From Chitinophagales bacterium (GTDB lineage: Bacteria; Bacteroidota; Bacteroidia; Chitinophagales; UBA2359), in the NCBI GenBank assembly GCA_041392475.1, contig JAWKLZ010000002.1, forward strand, positions 558,001 to 622,000: a DNA stretch of 64,000 nt, written 5' to 3'. Of the stretch, positions 8,040 through 15,702 are shown in pieces. Made by a program: the position numbers and the translations under genes. Position 1 is the stretch's first letter, and each line of letters starts with the position of its first letter. Under the pieces are notes generated by a model, which was given only the letters and a program-made list of their open reading frames with translations, did not search any database and had not been told where the DNA came from.

Positions 8040-10109
8040 TTAAGCAGCTTTTTGTATCATTATTTGGGTATTGGCTGAACTAATTTGGAGTTTACGGTCT
8101 ATCGTGAAGTAAAAAGTAGTGCCATAACCTAGTTCTGAGGTGAGGAAAATTTCGCCTCCATGTCTTCTCACAATTTTTTGACATGTAGCCAAACCAATGC
8201 CAGTACCCTTGTATTCTTTTGAGGTATGAAGTCGCTTGAATATTTCAAAAATTCGGGATTGGTGCTCTGCCGCTATCCCTATTCCATTGTCTTGTATTGA
8301 AAATAGGTACTGATCTTTTTTGACGACACAATTGATTCGTATGACAGGTGATTTGTCACCCACAAACTTCAATCCATTGCTAATCAAGTTTTGAAATAGT
8401 TGTATCAGGGTAGTTTGATTCGCCACAATTTGGTGGGGTAAACTTTCTATAATTATCTGAGCATCTTTTTCTTCAATCATATTTATCAAAGAACGCTGTA
8501 CCTCGTCCACTAGTGTATGCACATTTACATTGGTCAATTTCCAAGCAGTTTTTCGGCTATCCAATCTTGCGTAAGACAGTAAATCAGTTAGTAAATTGCT
8601 CATTCGCTCAATACCATCCGAAATATAGTAGATAAAATCTCTGCTATCCTCAGTAAGATTTTCTTGATACTCCACCTGCAAACTGGAAACAAGTTGGTCA
8701 ATGTGCTGCAATGGTTTTTGCAAATCGTTGTAGGCAACTGTAGCAAAATATTCTAAACTACGATTAGAGGTTGCCAATATTGCACGCTCTTTCTCTGATT
8801 TTGCTTTCTTTTTGGCTAACAATTGATGTTCGATTTGCACCAGATGGTGCCGATTGAATAACAGAAATACAAATAGTAATAAAATAGCAATTCCTATCAG
8901 TGATGCTTTTGGGTAAAGTTGTTTCACCTCTTGTTCTTGTTGAAGCTCAGCAATAGTTACCTCCTTTTTTTGTAGTTCATGTCGAATCTGCATAGCCAAT
9001 ATACGCTCTGTGTTGTTATCTATAATGAGCGAATCATTCAAAGACAGGTATTTTGCTTGATAATTATGTGCAAGTCGTAGTTGTCCCAATTTATGGAAAC
9101 TCTGATACAGCAATTGATAGATCTCTTTTATTAGCGGTCTTGCGCCAATAGGTTGGGCAATCTCCAATCCCTGTTCCAAATAAACAAGGGCTTTGTCATA
9201 CGCCTCTTGTTCGATATAAAACTTTGCAATGGCTCTTAATACTTTTACTTCTCCTACTTTGTCTTTTGCTGCTTGCATTTTCTGCAATGCTTCATTATAA
9301 TACATTGAAGCTTCTTCAAAACAATGCATATCATGATAGTAACTCGCCAAATTATGTGTACCATAAGCAATGCCAATAAGATAGTCGGCTTCCTCAGCAT
9401 TTTCCAAAGCCAATTCGCTGTATTCGAGCCACTTATCATATTGTTTCTTTTCTCCATAAACGACTCCAATGGCATCATTACAGGTGTAAATCCATCGTTT
9501 ATTACCTTTGTGAATCCACATATTTAGAGATTTCTTGTAGTAGTTGAGTGCTTCATCTAATTGTCTTTGATGAAAGTAAATACTTCCCATTGTGTAATAA
9601 GAGCGTCCCATACCCGAAGAATCCAAATGGGCTGTATTGAGTTTCATCGCTTTTAAATGATAACTGTATGCTTGTTCATAATCCCCAATATCAACGTATA
9701 AGTTGCCTATTCCTCCGAGACTACGTCCAACTGTTTGGTAAGCATCTTCGTCAAACTCTCCAATCTCCACTGCTTTTTTGTAGTGATAAATGGCTTCTGA
9801 GAAATTGCTCAATTGATTGTGTGTATATCCTAAGTTTAAGTGGGTTTCAGCGATTACACTGGGAATATTGGAAGAGGCATACAAAACTGTTTCTAAACTT
9901 TCTTGAAAATATTTAATAGCCAAATCGTAATTGTTTTTTTTGAAGTAAAAATTACCAATTTGCTTATAAATATCTCCAATTGCATTGACATTTTGTTTTG
10001 ATTGCTGAACAACCAATTCGTTTTTCAAACTATCCAAATAGTCTTCTGCCATTAATCTGCTAGAAGTAAATAGCACCATCAATAGGGTAAGTATAATGTA
10101 TTTAGGCAC
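8040..10109 (-). CDS. TPR sensor histidine kinase homologue lacking the H-box histidine
   Basis: The product has 689 residues with a signal peptide (residues 1-21), about nine TPR repeats, a membrane helix near residues 402-420 (SLIGIAILLLFVFLLF) and a kinase module. The H-box reads FATVAYNDLQKPLQHIDQL: at the position of the phospho-accepting His there is Asn461 (codon AAC, 8727-8729 on the complementary strand), one base from CAC. The ATP-binding part looks intact (N-box NLISNGLKFV, DNGIGIAAEH, GTGIGLATCQKIV). It should therefore bind ATP but not autophosphorylate at the usual site; it could act as a scaffold or heterodimer partner of the neighbouring kinase at 5881-7986, which is a guess. 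Confidence 0.88.
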   Translation of the reverse strand: MPKYIILTLLMVLFTSSRLMAEDYLDSLKNELVVQQSKQNVNAIGDIYKQIGNFYFKKNNYDLAIKYFQESLETVLYASSNIPSVIAETHLNLGYTHNQLSNFSEAIYHYKKAVEIGEFDEDAYQTVGRSLGGIGNLYVDIGDYEQAYSYHLKAMKLNTAHLDSSGMGRSYYTMGSIYFHQRQLDEALNYYKKSLNMWIHKGNKRWIYTCNDAIGVVYGEKKQYDKWLEYSELALENAEEADYLIGIAYGTHNLASYYHDMHCFEEASMYYNEALQKMQAAKDKVGEVKVLRAIAKFYIEQEAYDKALVYLEQGLEIAQPIGARPLIKEIYQLLYQSFHKLGQLRLAHNYQAKYLSLNDSLIIDNNTERILAMQIRHELQKKEVTIAELQQEQEVKQLYPKASLIGIAILLLFVFLLFNRHHLVQIEHQLLAKKKAKSEKERAILATSNRSLEYFATVAYNDLQKPLQHIDQLVSSLQVEYQENLTEDSRDFIYYISDGIERMSNLLTDLLSYARLDSRKTAWKLTNVNVHTLVDEVQRSLINMIEEKDAQIIIESLPHQIVANQTTLIQLFQNLISNGLKFVGDKSPVIRINCVVKKDQYLFSIQDNGIGIAAEHQSRIFEIFKRLHTSKEYKGTGIGLATCQKIVRRHGGEIFLTSELGYGTTFYFTIDRKLQISSANTQIMIQKAA

Positions 10110-10163
10110 GGGCTTGATTTGAGAGAATTAAATTACTAACTGTTTAGATTGAAACAGCGTTTT

Positions 10164-10171
10164 TTTCTTTT
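10164..10171. repeat. left copy of putative 8-bp target site duplication
   Basis: TTTCTTTT directly abuts the left inverted repeat of the insertion sequence and is repeated exactly at 11818-11825 beside the right end. The sequence is T-rich, so chance is not fully excluded. Confidence 0.65.
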
Positions 10172-11817
10172 TTAGACTTTGGACAAAAGAATCCCATTCA
10201 ACCTTCGGTTGAGCTAAAAACATAATAATATTTTCTTATATTATCACTTGATTTGTTCAATATTTTGCTTGTAATTTTGTTCATTTTTGAGTTTTTTCTT
10301 TGGTTTCTGCTTCGGTTTCTGCTTTAAGACGGTTCCTTTCTTACGCCCCTTTCCATTTTTAGACTCTTGAGGTTTGAAGGGTCGAATATCAAAAGTAGAA
10401 AAAAGTCTTTTTGCTCCTTTTCGGGTCATTGCAACTGACTTTCTCTGTTTGTTCTGTTGAGCTCTTTTTACTTCAGGCAGATATTCTTCCCATGGATTGA
10501 CACAAACTTCGGTTTCTGTGGATGCAAAGTACAAAAGCCAATAAGTCAGCTGTACTGTCCATAACCAAGCATCCAAAGCCTCTACATTAGATGTTTGGTA
10601 TTTGTCGGCTAAGAATTGCTGTTTACTGAAACGATTATGAACCTCAATATCATAGCGATGTTTGTAGTCCGTTTGAATTTCGAGTGTGGTGTGCGTTCTG
10701 CGATTTTTGCCCCATACACCCACAAACATATCTCGCTTGAATAAACAAGCTCCCGTTTCTTTGTCTATGAATCGAATACACGCCAAATCAAATGGCTTAT
10801 CCTCCATTTTATAGCTATTTTTACCACGCAAAAGCACATCATTCCAACGATAAATTTGAACGAGGATTTTGCGTCCTTTTGCTAAAGTGGTTTCATATTC
10901 TACTTCATCATCAGTAGCTAAATCAAAAATGGGGCGTTGGGCTTTACTAAAATATTGCTTGGTTTTGCGATGCTTAAACTTACGCACACGCTCGGTTTGT
11001 AAATAATAAGGCTCATCTTCATAAGTTTTCTTGCGTCCGCCCTTTTTTTGTTCACCACAGTAAGGTTTATACACTTTCATTCCATAGCGCACTCTACTGA
11101 TTAAAAGCAGATTATCGAACTTCTCAATCAATGGACTAATAAATTCTGGAACCGTATAACTCGAATCAGAAGTGTTCGTAACTTTTGTACTTTCGGCAAA
11201 AGGTAGATTCTCATCTTCTAAGACATTACACAGTTGCTGAACGACAACACTTATTTTATCGGATTGTAAATCTACTCGTAGATTATCCAAAGGAACGCTC
11301 CAAGCAGCAGGATGTTTTTCATCATAAAGATGTAGATTAAGACATGAAATATAATATCCAATGTCTATAGGTTTATTACCATAAATGCGTACATTTGGGA
11401 TATTGACAAATCCTCGTTCTGCCAATGTCCGTGATTCGGGTTTGCGTATTGTTGTAAAATCAGTAGAGAGTTTGTACTCCGATTGATAGGGCATTTTTTT
11501 GAAAAATAATTGCCGCAAATCTGATTTTAACGCTAACTTGTCTGCACCGTTAAGTTCTTCGCCAAAATCTTTCATTACTTTTCCAAGTATCGAGTAATGA
11601 TATTGAAAAAATGGACTCAAACTTAGGGATGTGGGATTAGGGGCATTTACTTCACTGCCCAATGCCATAAGTACATTCACTAAAGCCTTGGCGTGCTTTA
11701 TGTCTGAATTTAAAATATCATGGCAAAACTCTTTTGTAATAGCTATGTTTTTCACATAATATACTATAGCAATAGTTTTGCCTATTTTTTTTCAAACAAT
11801 TTCCGTCCAAAGTCTAA
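10172..11817 (-). mobile_element. complete insertion sequence, 1646 bp
   Basis: The ends are TTAGACTTTGGAC (10172-10184) and its exact complement GTCCAAAGTCTAA (11805-11817). They enclose one transposase gene with about 60 and 50 bases of non-coding DNA on either side, and an 8-bp direct repeat TTTCTTTT flanks the ends. Gene, terminal repeats and duplication all appear intact, suggesting a recent and possibly active insertion. It landed just beyond the terminator of the small-peptide genes and upstream of the histidine kinase at 10109. A diverged pair of the same ends occurs at 20810-20951. Confidence 0.85.
10244..11755 (-). CDS. DDE-type transposase
   Basis: The product has 503 residues. 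The inverted repeats around it identify it as the transposase of this element. Likely catalytic residues are Asp99 in YKLSTDFTTIRKPESRTLAE, Asp197 in KVTNTSDSSYTVPEF (followed by a hydrophobic LLLISRVRYGMKVY strand) and Glu371 in YDIEVHNRFSKQQFLADKYQ, the order expected of an RNase-H-like DDE enzyme with a large insertion before the glutamate. The C-terminal 60 residues are extremely basic (KKGTVLKQKPKQKPKKKLKN), suitable for DNA binding. The IS family is uncertain; IS701- or IS4-like groups are possible, and the 8-bp duplication should help decide. Confidence 0.8.
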   Translation of the reverse strand: MKNIAITKEFCHDILNSDIKHAKALVNVLMALGSEVNAPNPTSLSLSPFFQYHYSILGKVMKDFGEELNGADKLALKSDLRQLFFKKMPYQSEYKLSTDFTTIRKPESRTLAERGFVNIPNVRIYGNKPIDIGYYISCLNLHLYDEKHPAAWSVPLDNLRVDLQSDKISVVVQQLCNVLEDENLPFAESTKVTNTSDSSYTVPEFISPLIEKFDNLLLISRVRYGMKVYKPYCGEQKKGGRKKTYEDEPYYLQTERVRKFKHRKTKQYFSKAQRPIFDLATDDEVEYETTLAKGRKILVQIYRWNDVLLRGKNSYKMEDKPFDLACIRFIDKETGACLFKRDMFVGVWGKNRRTHTTLEIQTDYKHRYDIEVHNRFSKQQFLADKYQTSNVEALDAWLWTVQLTYWLLYFASTETEVCVNPWEEYLPEVKRAQQNKQRKSVAMTRKGAKRLFSTFDIRPFKPQESKNGKGRKKGTVLKQKPKQKPKKKLKNEQNYKQNIEQIK

Positions 11818-11825
11818 TTTCTTTT
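11818..11825. repeat. right copy of putative 8-bp target site duplication
   Basis: TTTCTTTT, identical to 10164-10171, directly abutting the right inverted repeat of the insertion sequence. Confidence 0.65.
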
Positions 11826-11837
11826 GTTAGTACAAAA

Positions 11838-11873
11838 AAAATGCCATTATCAAATATATGACAATGGCATTTT
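11838..11873 (-). terminator. terminator downstream of the small-peptide genes
   Basis: AAAATGCCATT (11838-11848) pairs perfectly with AATGGCATTTT (11863-11873) around a 14-base loop. In minus-strand direction the stem ends in a run of U, the pattern of an intrinsic terminator. It lies 38 bases after the stop codon of the 37-residue peptide gene, which supports that gene being transcribed. Confidence 0.75.
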
Positions 11874-11911
11874 ATCCTGTAATAACAAGATGGTCAAGCT
11901 TTACAAAAAAA

Positions 11912-12025
11912 TTAGTCGATTTCGATAGGAGGAGGAGGAGGATCACCACCACCGCCTTTCAACGACTGTAAATCTTTACTTGTCAAGACAGAAAGGGTCT
12001 TAGATAATTCTTGAAATGTGTTCAT
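11912..12025 (-). CDS. 37-residue double-glycine leader peptide with pentaproline core
   Basis: Starting at ATG 12023-12025 the frame encodes a leader MNTFQELSKTLSVLTSKD followed by LQSLKGG, then GGDPPPPPIEID. The leader pattern (hydrophobic residues spaced along a helix, ending in L-x-x-L/I-K-G-G) is that of Bacteroidota double-glycine and ribosomal natural-product precursors such as the GG-Bacteroidales type, where a C39 peptidase-transporter cuts after GG. The predicted core would be GGDPPPPPIEID or shorter. It has no Cys, Ser or Thr, so lanthionine formation is impossible; polyproline is an unusual core. A strong terminator follows, and a second peptide with the same Lys-Gly-Gly and five-proline design is encoded 245 bases upstream. 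No processing enzyme or exporter is adjacent. Function unknown. Confidence 0.7.
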   Translation of the reverse strand: MNTFQELSKTLSVLTSKDLQSLKGGGGDPPPPPIEID

Positions 12026-12270
12026 GTTAAAAAAATTAAATGGTTAAGAAATAAATAATGGTTATATAACAATACGCTATGCAGTATAAATATCTTATAT
12101 AAAAACTATTCGTTGGTAATTCCTTATATGCATGTACTATGTACACAAAAAATTGCCGATAAGATAGATGGACTATCAATTTGATTTGGATAGAAAATTG
12201 TAGTGTGGATGGGTAAAATATCTGTAGGTGGAATAGCACAAAACTATTACATCTTTAGTCAAGGAACAAA

Positions 12271-12438
12271 TTAATTTTTTGAAATATGAAAATTGCGAAA
12301 AATTAATTTAGGATCAGATGGAGGTGGGGGTGGTTGATGCTCCTTTATTCTGACTCCTCCTTTTACAAATTTTAAGGTATTTTTAGGTAGTATATCTAAG
12401 AAATACCTATTGGGTGGTAGATTTTGTAACTTCTTCAT
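12271..12438 (-). CDS. 55-residue Lys-Gly-Gly peptide with pentaproline segment
   Basis: The frame starts at ATG 12436-12438 and reads MKKLQNLPPNRYFLDILPKN, then TLKFVKGG, VRIKEHQPPPPPSD and PKLIFRNFHISKN. It shares with the 37-residue peptide an amphipathic leader ending in KGG and a run of exactly five prolines soon after. The proline codons are mixed (CCA, CCC, CCA, CCT, CCA), so the run is not simply a slipped mononucleotide tract. A promoter candidate lies at 12463-12494 with its -7 box about 25 bases before the ATG. If cleaved after GG, the released part would be 27 residues with a basic, aromatic tail. This pair is probably co-transcribed towards the terminator at 11838-11873. Function is unknown; toxin, signal or surface peptide are all possible. 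Confidence 0.6.
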   Translation of the reverse strand: MKKLQNLPPNRYFLDILPKNTLKFVKGGVRIKEHQPPPPPSDPKLIFRNFHISKN

Positions 12439-12462
12439 TTGGTTTGTGTTTGTATGGTATTG

Positions 12463-12494
12463 CTAAGATAACAAAAGTTAATTGTAATTACAAA
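12463..12494 (-). promoter_or_regulatory. Bacteroidota-type promoter candidate for the peptide genes
   Basis: On the minus strand TTTG (12491-12494) is followed after 20 bases by TATCTTAG (12463-12470), close to the Bacteroidota consensus TTTG-N19/20-TAnnTTTG. The start of transcription would be about 20 bases before the ATG at 12438. Confidence 0.5.
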
Positions 12495-12671
12495 ACATTT
12501 TGTTAAACAACCTTTCTTTTTTTTAATACACATCTATAACTACTTTGAAACAAAAGCATTGTTCACTAAAAAAACTTGTCCAAATAGTTTTTCATATTTT
12601 ATATCAGTGCCAGAAATAACGTAAAATCATATATTATTATTCAAGATAGAGTCTTGATACATCACATAAAA

Positions 12672-12704
12672 AAAGCATCTGATACAAAAAGTAACAGATG
12701 CTTT
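12672..12704 (-). terminator. terminator of the superoxide dismutase gene
   Basis: AAAGCATCTG (12672-12681) pairs with CAGATGCTTT (12695-12704) around a 13-base loop; in minus direction it is followed by a run of T. It sits 30 bases after the sod stop codon. Confidence 0.85.
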
Positions 12705-12733
12705 ATCGAAATAATTAAGCTTGTAATGAGTGC

Positions 12734-13342
12734 TTACGCTTTAGCAGCAGCATAACGCTTAGTCACTTCTTCCCAATTGATTACATTGAAGAAAGCAGTA
12801 ACATAGTCAGGACGACGGTTTTGATAGTTCAAATAGTAAGCATGTTCCCATACATCCAAACCCAAAATAGGTTGTCCTTTTTTGTCAGCCACATCCATCA
12901 ATGGATTGTCTTGATTAGGAGAGGAAGTAACAAACAATTTACCATCACTACCTACACACAACCAAGCCCAGCCTGAACCAAATCGAGAACCTGCTGCCTT
13001 GCTAAATTCATCTTTGAAGGCATCAAAAGAACCCAAATCATTGTTGATAGCATCTGCCAAATCACCAGAAGGAGTACCGCCACCTGCAGGAGACATTACA
13101 CTCCAAAACAAACTGTGGTTGTAAAACCCACCTCCATTGTTGCGCACAGCCGCATTGGTAGAAGCAACACTCAATAATTCTTCAATTGATTTTCCTTCAA
13201 GGTCGGTTCCTTTAATAGCCGCATTGAGGTTGTTGGTATAACCTGCATGATGTTTGTCGTGGTGAATTTCCATCGTACGAGCATCAATATGTGGTTCTAG
13301 TGCATCAAAAGCATAGGGTAAATCAGGAAGTTGAAAAGCCAT
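12734..13342 (-). CDS. sodA: superoxide dismutase, Fe/Mn type
   Basis: The product has 202 residues, typical of Fe/Mn superoxide dismutases that turn superoxide into oxygen and hydrogen peroxide. Metal ligands are all present: His27 in MEIHHDKHH, His76 in GGFYNHSLFW, and Asp163 and His167 in LDVWEHAYYLNYQNRRPDY. No signal peptide is seen, so it should be cytoplasmic. The metal cannot be settled by eye; the GGGTPSGDL and GSGWAWL segments are common in Mn-type enzymes of Bacteroidota. It is downstream of tadA on the same strand (67-base gap) and has its own terminator. Confidence 0.95.
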   Translation of the reverse strand: MAFQLPDLPYAFDALEPHIDARTMEIHHDKHHAGYTNNLNAAIKGTDLEGKSIEELLSVASTNAAVRNNGGGFYNHSLFWSVMSPAGGGTPSGDLADAINNDLGSFDAFKDEFSKAAGSRFGSGWAWLCVGSDGKLFVTSSPNQDNPLMDVADKKGQPILGLDVWEHAYYLNYQNRRPDYVTAFFNVINWEEVTKRYAAAKA

Positions 13343-13409
13343 ATTTAAAAATATTTTAAATTTTGTGAATTAAAAACGAAAGTACGTTTTTCTATAAATT
13401 GAAATGTTT

Positions 13410-13847
13410 TTAGGGGCGTTTTTGTTCAAAGAAAAGTCGAATCATTTGCGTACTATCCTCAGCCAAAACACCTCCAACAATAATCGTTTTGGGGTGTAAC
13501 ACACTCAATTCCAAACTCTCGCACCCTCTTTTTGTATCCCAAGCTCCAAACACCAATCGCCCCAATTGTCCCCAATAAATAGCTCCCCCACACATGACAC
13601 AAGGTTCTAAACTCACATATAGGGTACAATCTTTGAGATACTTACTACCGAGGTAATTCGAAGCAGCCGTTATCGCCAAAATTTCGGCATGAGCCGTAGC
13701 ATCTTGCAGCCGTTCGACTTGATTGAAAGCTTTGGCAATAATCCTATTTTGGGCAACCATAACTGCTCCGACAGGTATTTCATCGGCTTCAAAAGCCAAT
13801 TGTGCTTGTTGAAGTGCTATACGCATATAATATTCGTCTGTTAACAT
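13410..13847 (-). CDS. tadA: tRNA-specific adenosine deaminase
   Basis: The product has 145 residues with a cytidine-deaminase-fold core. The zinc site is complete: His53-Ala-Glu55 in THAEILAI-type context (TAHAEILAIT) and Cys83/Cys86 in SLEPCVMCGGAI. Glu55 would be the proton shuttle. TadA converts the wobble adenosine of tRNA-Arg to inosine; the segment following the zinc site (RLVFGAWDTKRGC) matches TadA rather than guanine deaminases. Start at ATG 13847 gives MLTDEYYMRIALQQAQLA, the normal N-terminus. Confidence 0.92.
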   Translation of the reverse strand: MLTDEYYMRIALQQAQLAFEADEIPVGAVMVAQNRIIAKAFNQVERLQDATAHAEILAITAASNYLGSKYLKDCTLYVSLEPCVMCGGAIYWGQLGRLVFGAWDTKRGCESLELSVLHPKTIIVGGVLAEDSTQMIRLFFEQKRP

Positions 13848-14095
13848 AAGGTTTGGAGATGAATGAAAAAATAAATATCATCGGTTATTTTTCTTAAAAA
13901 AGGTTAAAGCAAAGTGATTTTCTCTAATATTGGGAATCATTTCAACCATTTTTTTTGTAATATCGTTGTGTTAAGTAAACGATGAATGATAAATTTCCAG
14001 ATAGCTATGCTAAAAATTTGTAAATCAGCGTACTATTTAAATTTTCATTTTTTTCCAATTTTTATTGAATTCTTATCAATCCTAAAGATATTTAC

Positions 14096-15535
14096 ATGAG
14101 ACCATTTATCAACCTATTCTTAAGTCTTATTTTTGCTTCAACCTTATCTGTTTTTGCACAAAACAACCCTACTCCCGAAAGCTGGACACTTCAACAATGT
14201 TTTGACTATGCTGAAAAAAACAACATTCAACTCAAACAGGCAGCCCTTCAAATCACTTCCGCCGAAGGCAATCTGATGGAAAGTAAAGCTGCAATATTAC
14301 CTGATTTGAATGGATTTTTCACTCAGTCTGTTAATTTAGGACGTACAGTAGTCAGCGCAACAAATAGCCTTGAAACCATTACAACCAATAATTCCAACCT
14401 TGGATTGAGCACCAATTTTACACTCTACAATGGTGGAGTTGTCAAACACACCATAGAACAGAGAGATCTTCAAGTAGGCTTGGCAAAATTGCAGGTTGAA
14501 GAAGCAAATAATAATTTACAACTTCAAATTCTTTCTGCTTATATGCAGGCACTTTTAGCTGAAGAACAGTTGAAGGTACTTCAAAATCAAGCCACACTCA
14601 CCAAAGAACAGCGTGTGAGAATGAATAAATTGGTCGAAGCGGGTGTACGTGCGCCGAGCGATTTGCTGGATTTAGACGCACAAATTGCGAGTGACGACAT
14701 CAACCTTGTCAATGCCGAAAACAACATCAATGCTTCTTACTTAACCATTGCTCAAATATTGGATTACTACAAACCCATCCGTATTGTGAAGCCCAATATT
14801 GAAGGACAATTGCCCAACCAAAATGAAGTCAGTGCTATTCGCCCTGATCAAGTATATGACGCAGCACTCAGAACACAACCTCAATTTAAGGTTAGGGATT
14901 TACAAACCCAAATTGCAGAGAAAAGCTATGACATAGCCAAGGGATATACCTATCCGTCCGTTTCTTTATTTGCACGATACAGTACAGACTATTCCAATGC
15001 CATCAAAAATTTTATCCCAACAGGTGAAATAGAACAAGTACCCACTTCACTAACAACTTTAGGAGGAGAAGGAGTCTTGCTCAATAGCCCAATTACCAAT
15101 CAAGAAAACATCCCTTATTTCACTCAGTTAACAGACAATTGGCGTGCATCTGTTGGAGTCAGTATCAATGTGCCTATCTTCAACAATTACCAAGTCAAAA
15201 ATGGCATCGAACAAGCCCGTATCAATATCGAAAACACCGTCTATTCAAAAGATCTCGCTAAAAATCAGTTGAGAAGAGAAATCGAACAAGCCTACTTAGA
15301 TGCCAATGCGACTGCAAAAAGATACAAAGCGAATCAATCCAATATGGAGATTCTCAAAAAATCATTGGCACAAACAGAACGCCGTTTTGAATTGGGATTG
15401 GTCAATGCTTTCGACTACCTCACTGCAAAAAACAACCTCGCCTCTGCCGAATTGAACCTTCAATCTGCCATTTATGAATACATTTTCCGATTGAAAATTT
15501 TGGATTACTATCAAGGCAAAGATTTGGGCTTGTAA
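14096..15535 (+). CDS. TolC-family outer membrane efflux protein
   Basis: The product has 479 residues with a signal peptide (residues 1-21, ending VFAQ). Two homologous halves of long helices with strand segments follow: WTLQQCFDYAEKNNIQLKQA and ASTNFTLYNGG-like barrel strands (LSTNFTLYNGGVVKHTIEQR) in the first half, VGVSINVPIFNNYQVKNGIE and LAQTERRFELGLVNAFDYLT in the second. This is the standard pattern of TolC/OEP channels that trimerise in the outer membrane. It precedes a HlyD-type adaptor gene on the same strand, so the two are likely subunits of one efflux or secretion complex. No inner-membrane pump gene follows. Confidence 0.92.
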   Translation: MRPFINLFLSLIFASTLSVFAQNNPTPESWTLQQCFDYAEKNNIQLKQAALQITSAEGNLMESKAAILPDLNGFFTQSVNLGRTVVSATNSLETITTNNSNLGLSTNFTLYNGGVVKHTIEQRDLQVGLAKLQVEEANNNLQLQILSAYMQALLAEEQLKVLQNQATLTKEQRVRMNKLVEAGVRAPSDLLDLDAQIASDDINLVNAENNINASYLTIAQILDYYKPIRIVKPNIEGQLPNQNEVSAIRPDQVYDAALRTQPQFKVRDLQTQIAEKSYDIAKGYTYPSVSLFARYSTDYSNAIKNFIPTGEIEQVPTSLTTLGGEGVLLNSPITNQENIPYFTQLTDNWRASVGVSINVPIFNNYQVKNGIEQARINIENTVYSKDLAKNQLRREIEQAYLDANATAKRYKANQSNMEILKKSLAQTERRFELGLVNAFDYLTAKNNLASAELNLQSAIYEYIFRLKILDYYQGKDLGL

Positions 15536-15702
15536 TTATTTGACAGTCAAATAATTTTGTTTTTGATTCCCACTTCAATTTTCAATTATTGGTGAGTTTT
15601 GATTACTTTTGTGAAGATTGAAGAAACCACTAACTATGGATAGTAACACAGCTACTATGTATAATTTATCCATCAAAATCGGCGTTCCAAAACCCAAGAC
15701 TC

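Noticed and set aside
12036..12239. 67-codon minus-strand frame between the two small-peptide genes
   Set aside because: Composition is random and AT-driven, with no leader or domain; it would interrupt the peptide transcript.
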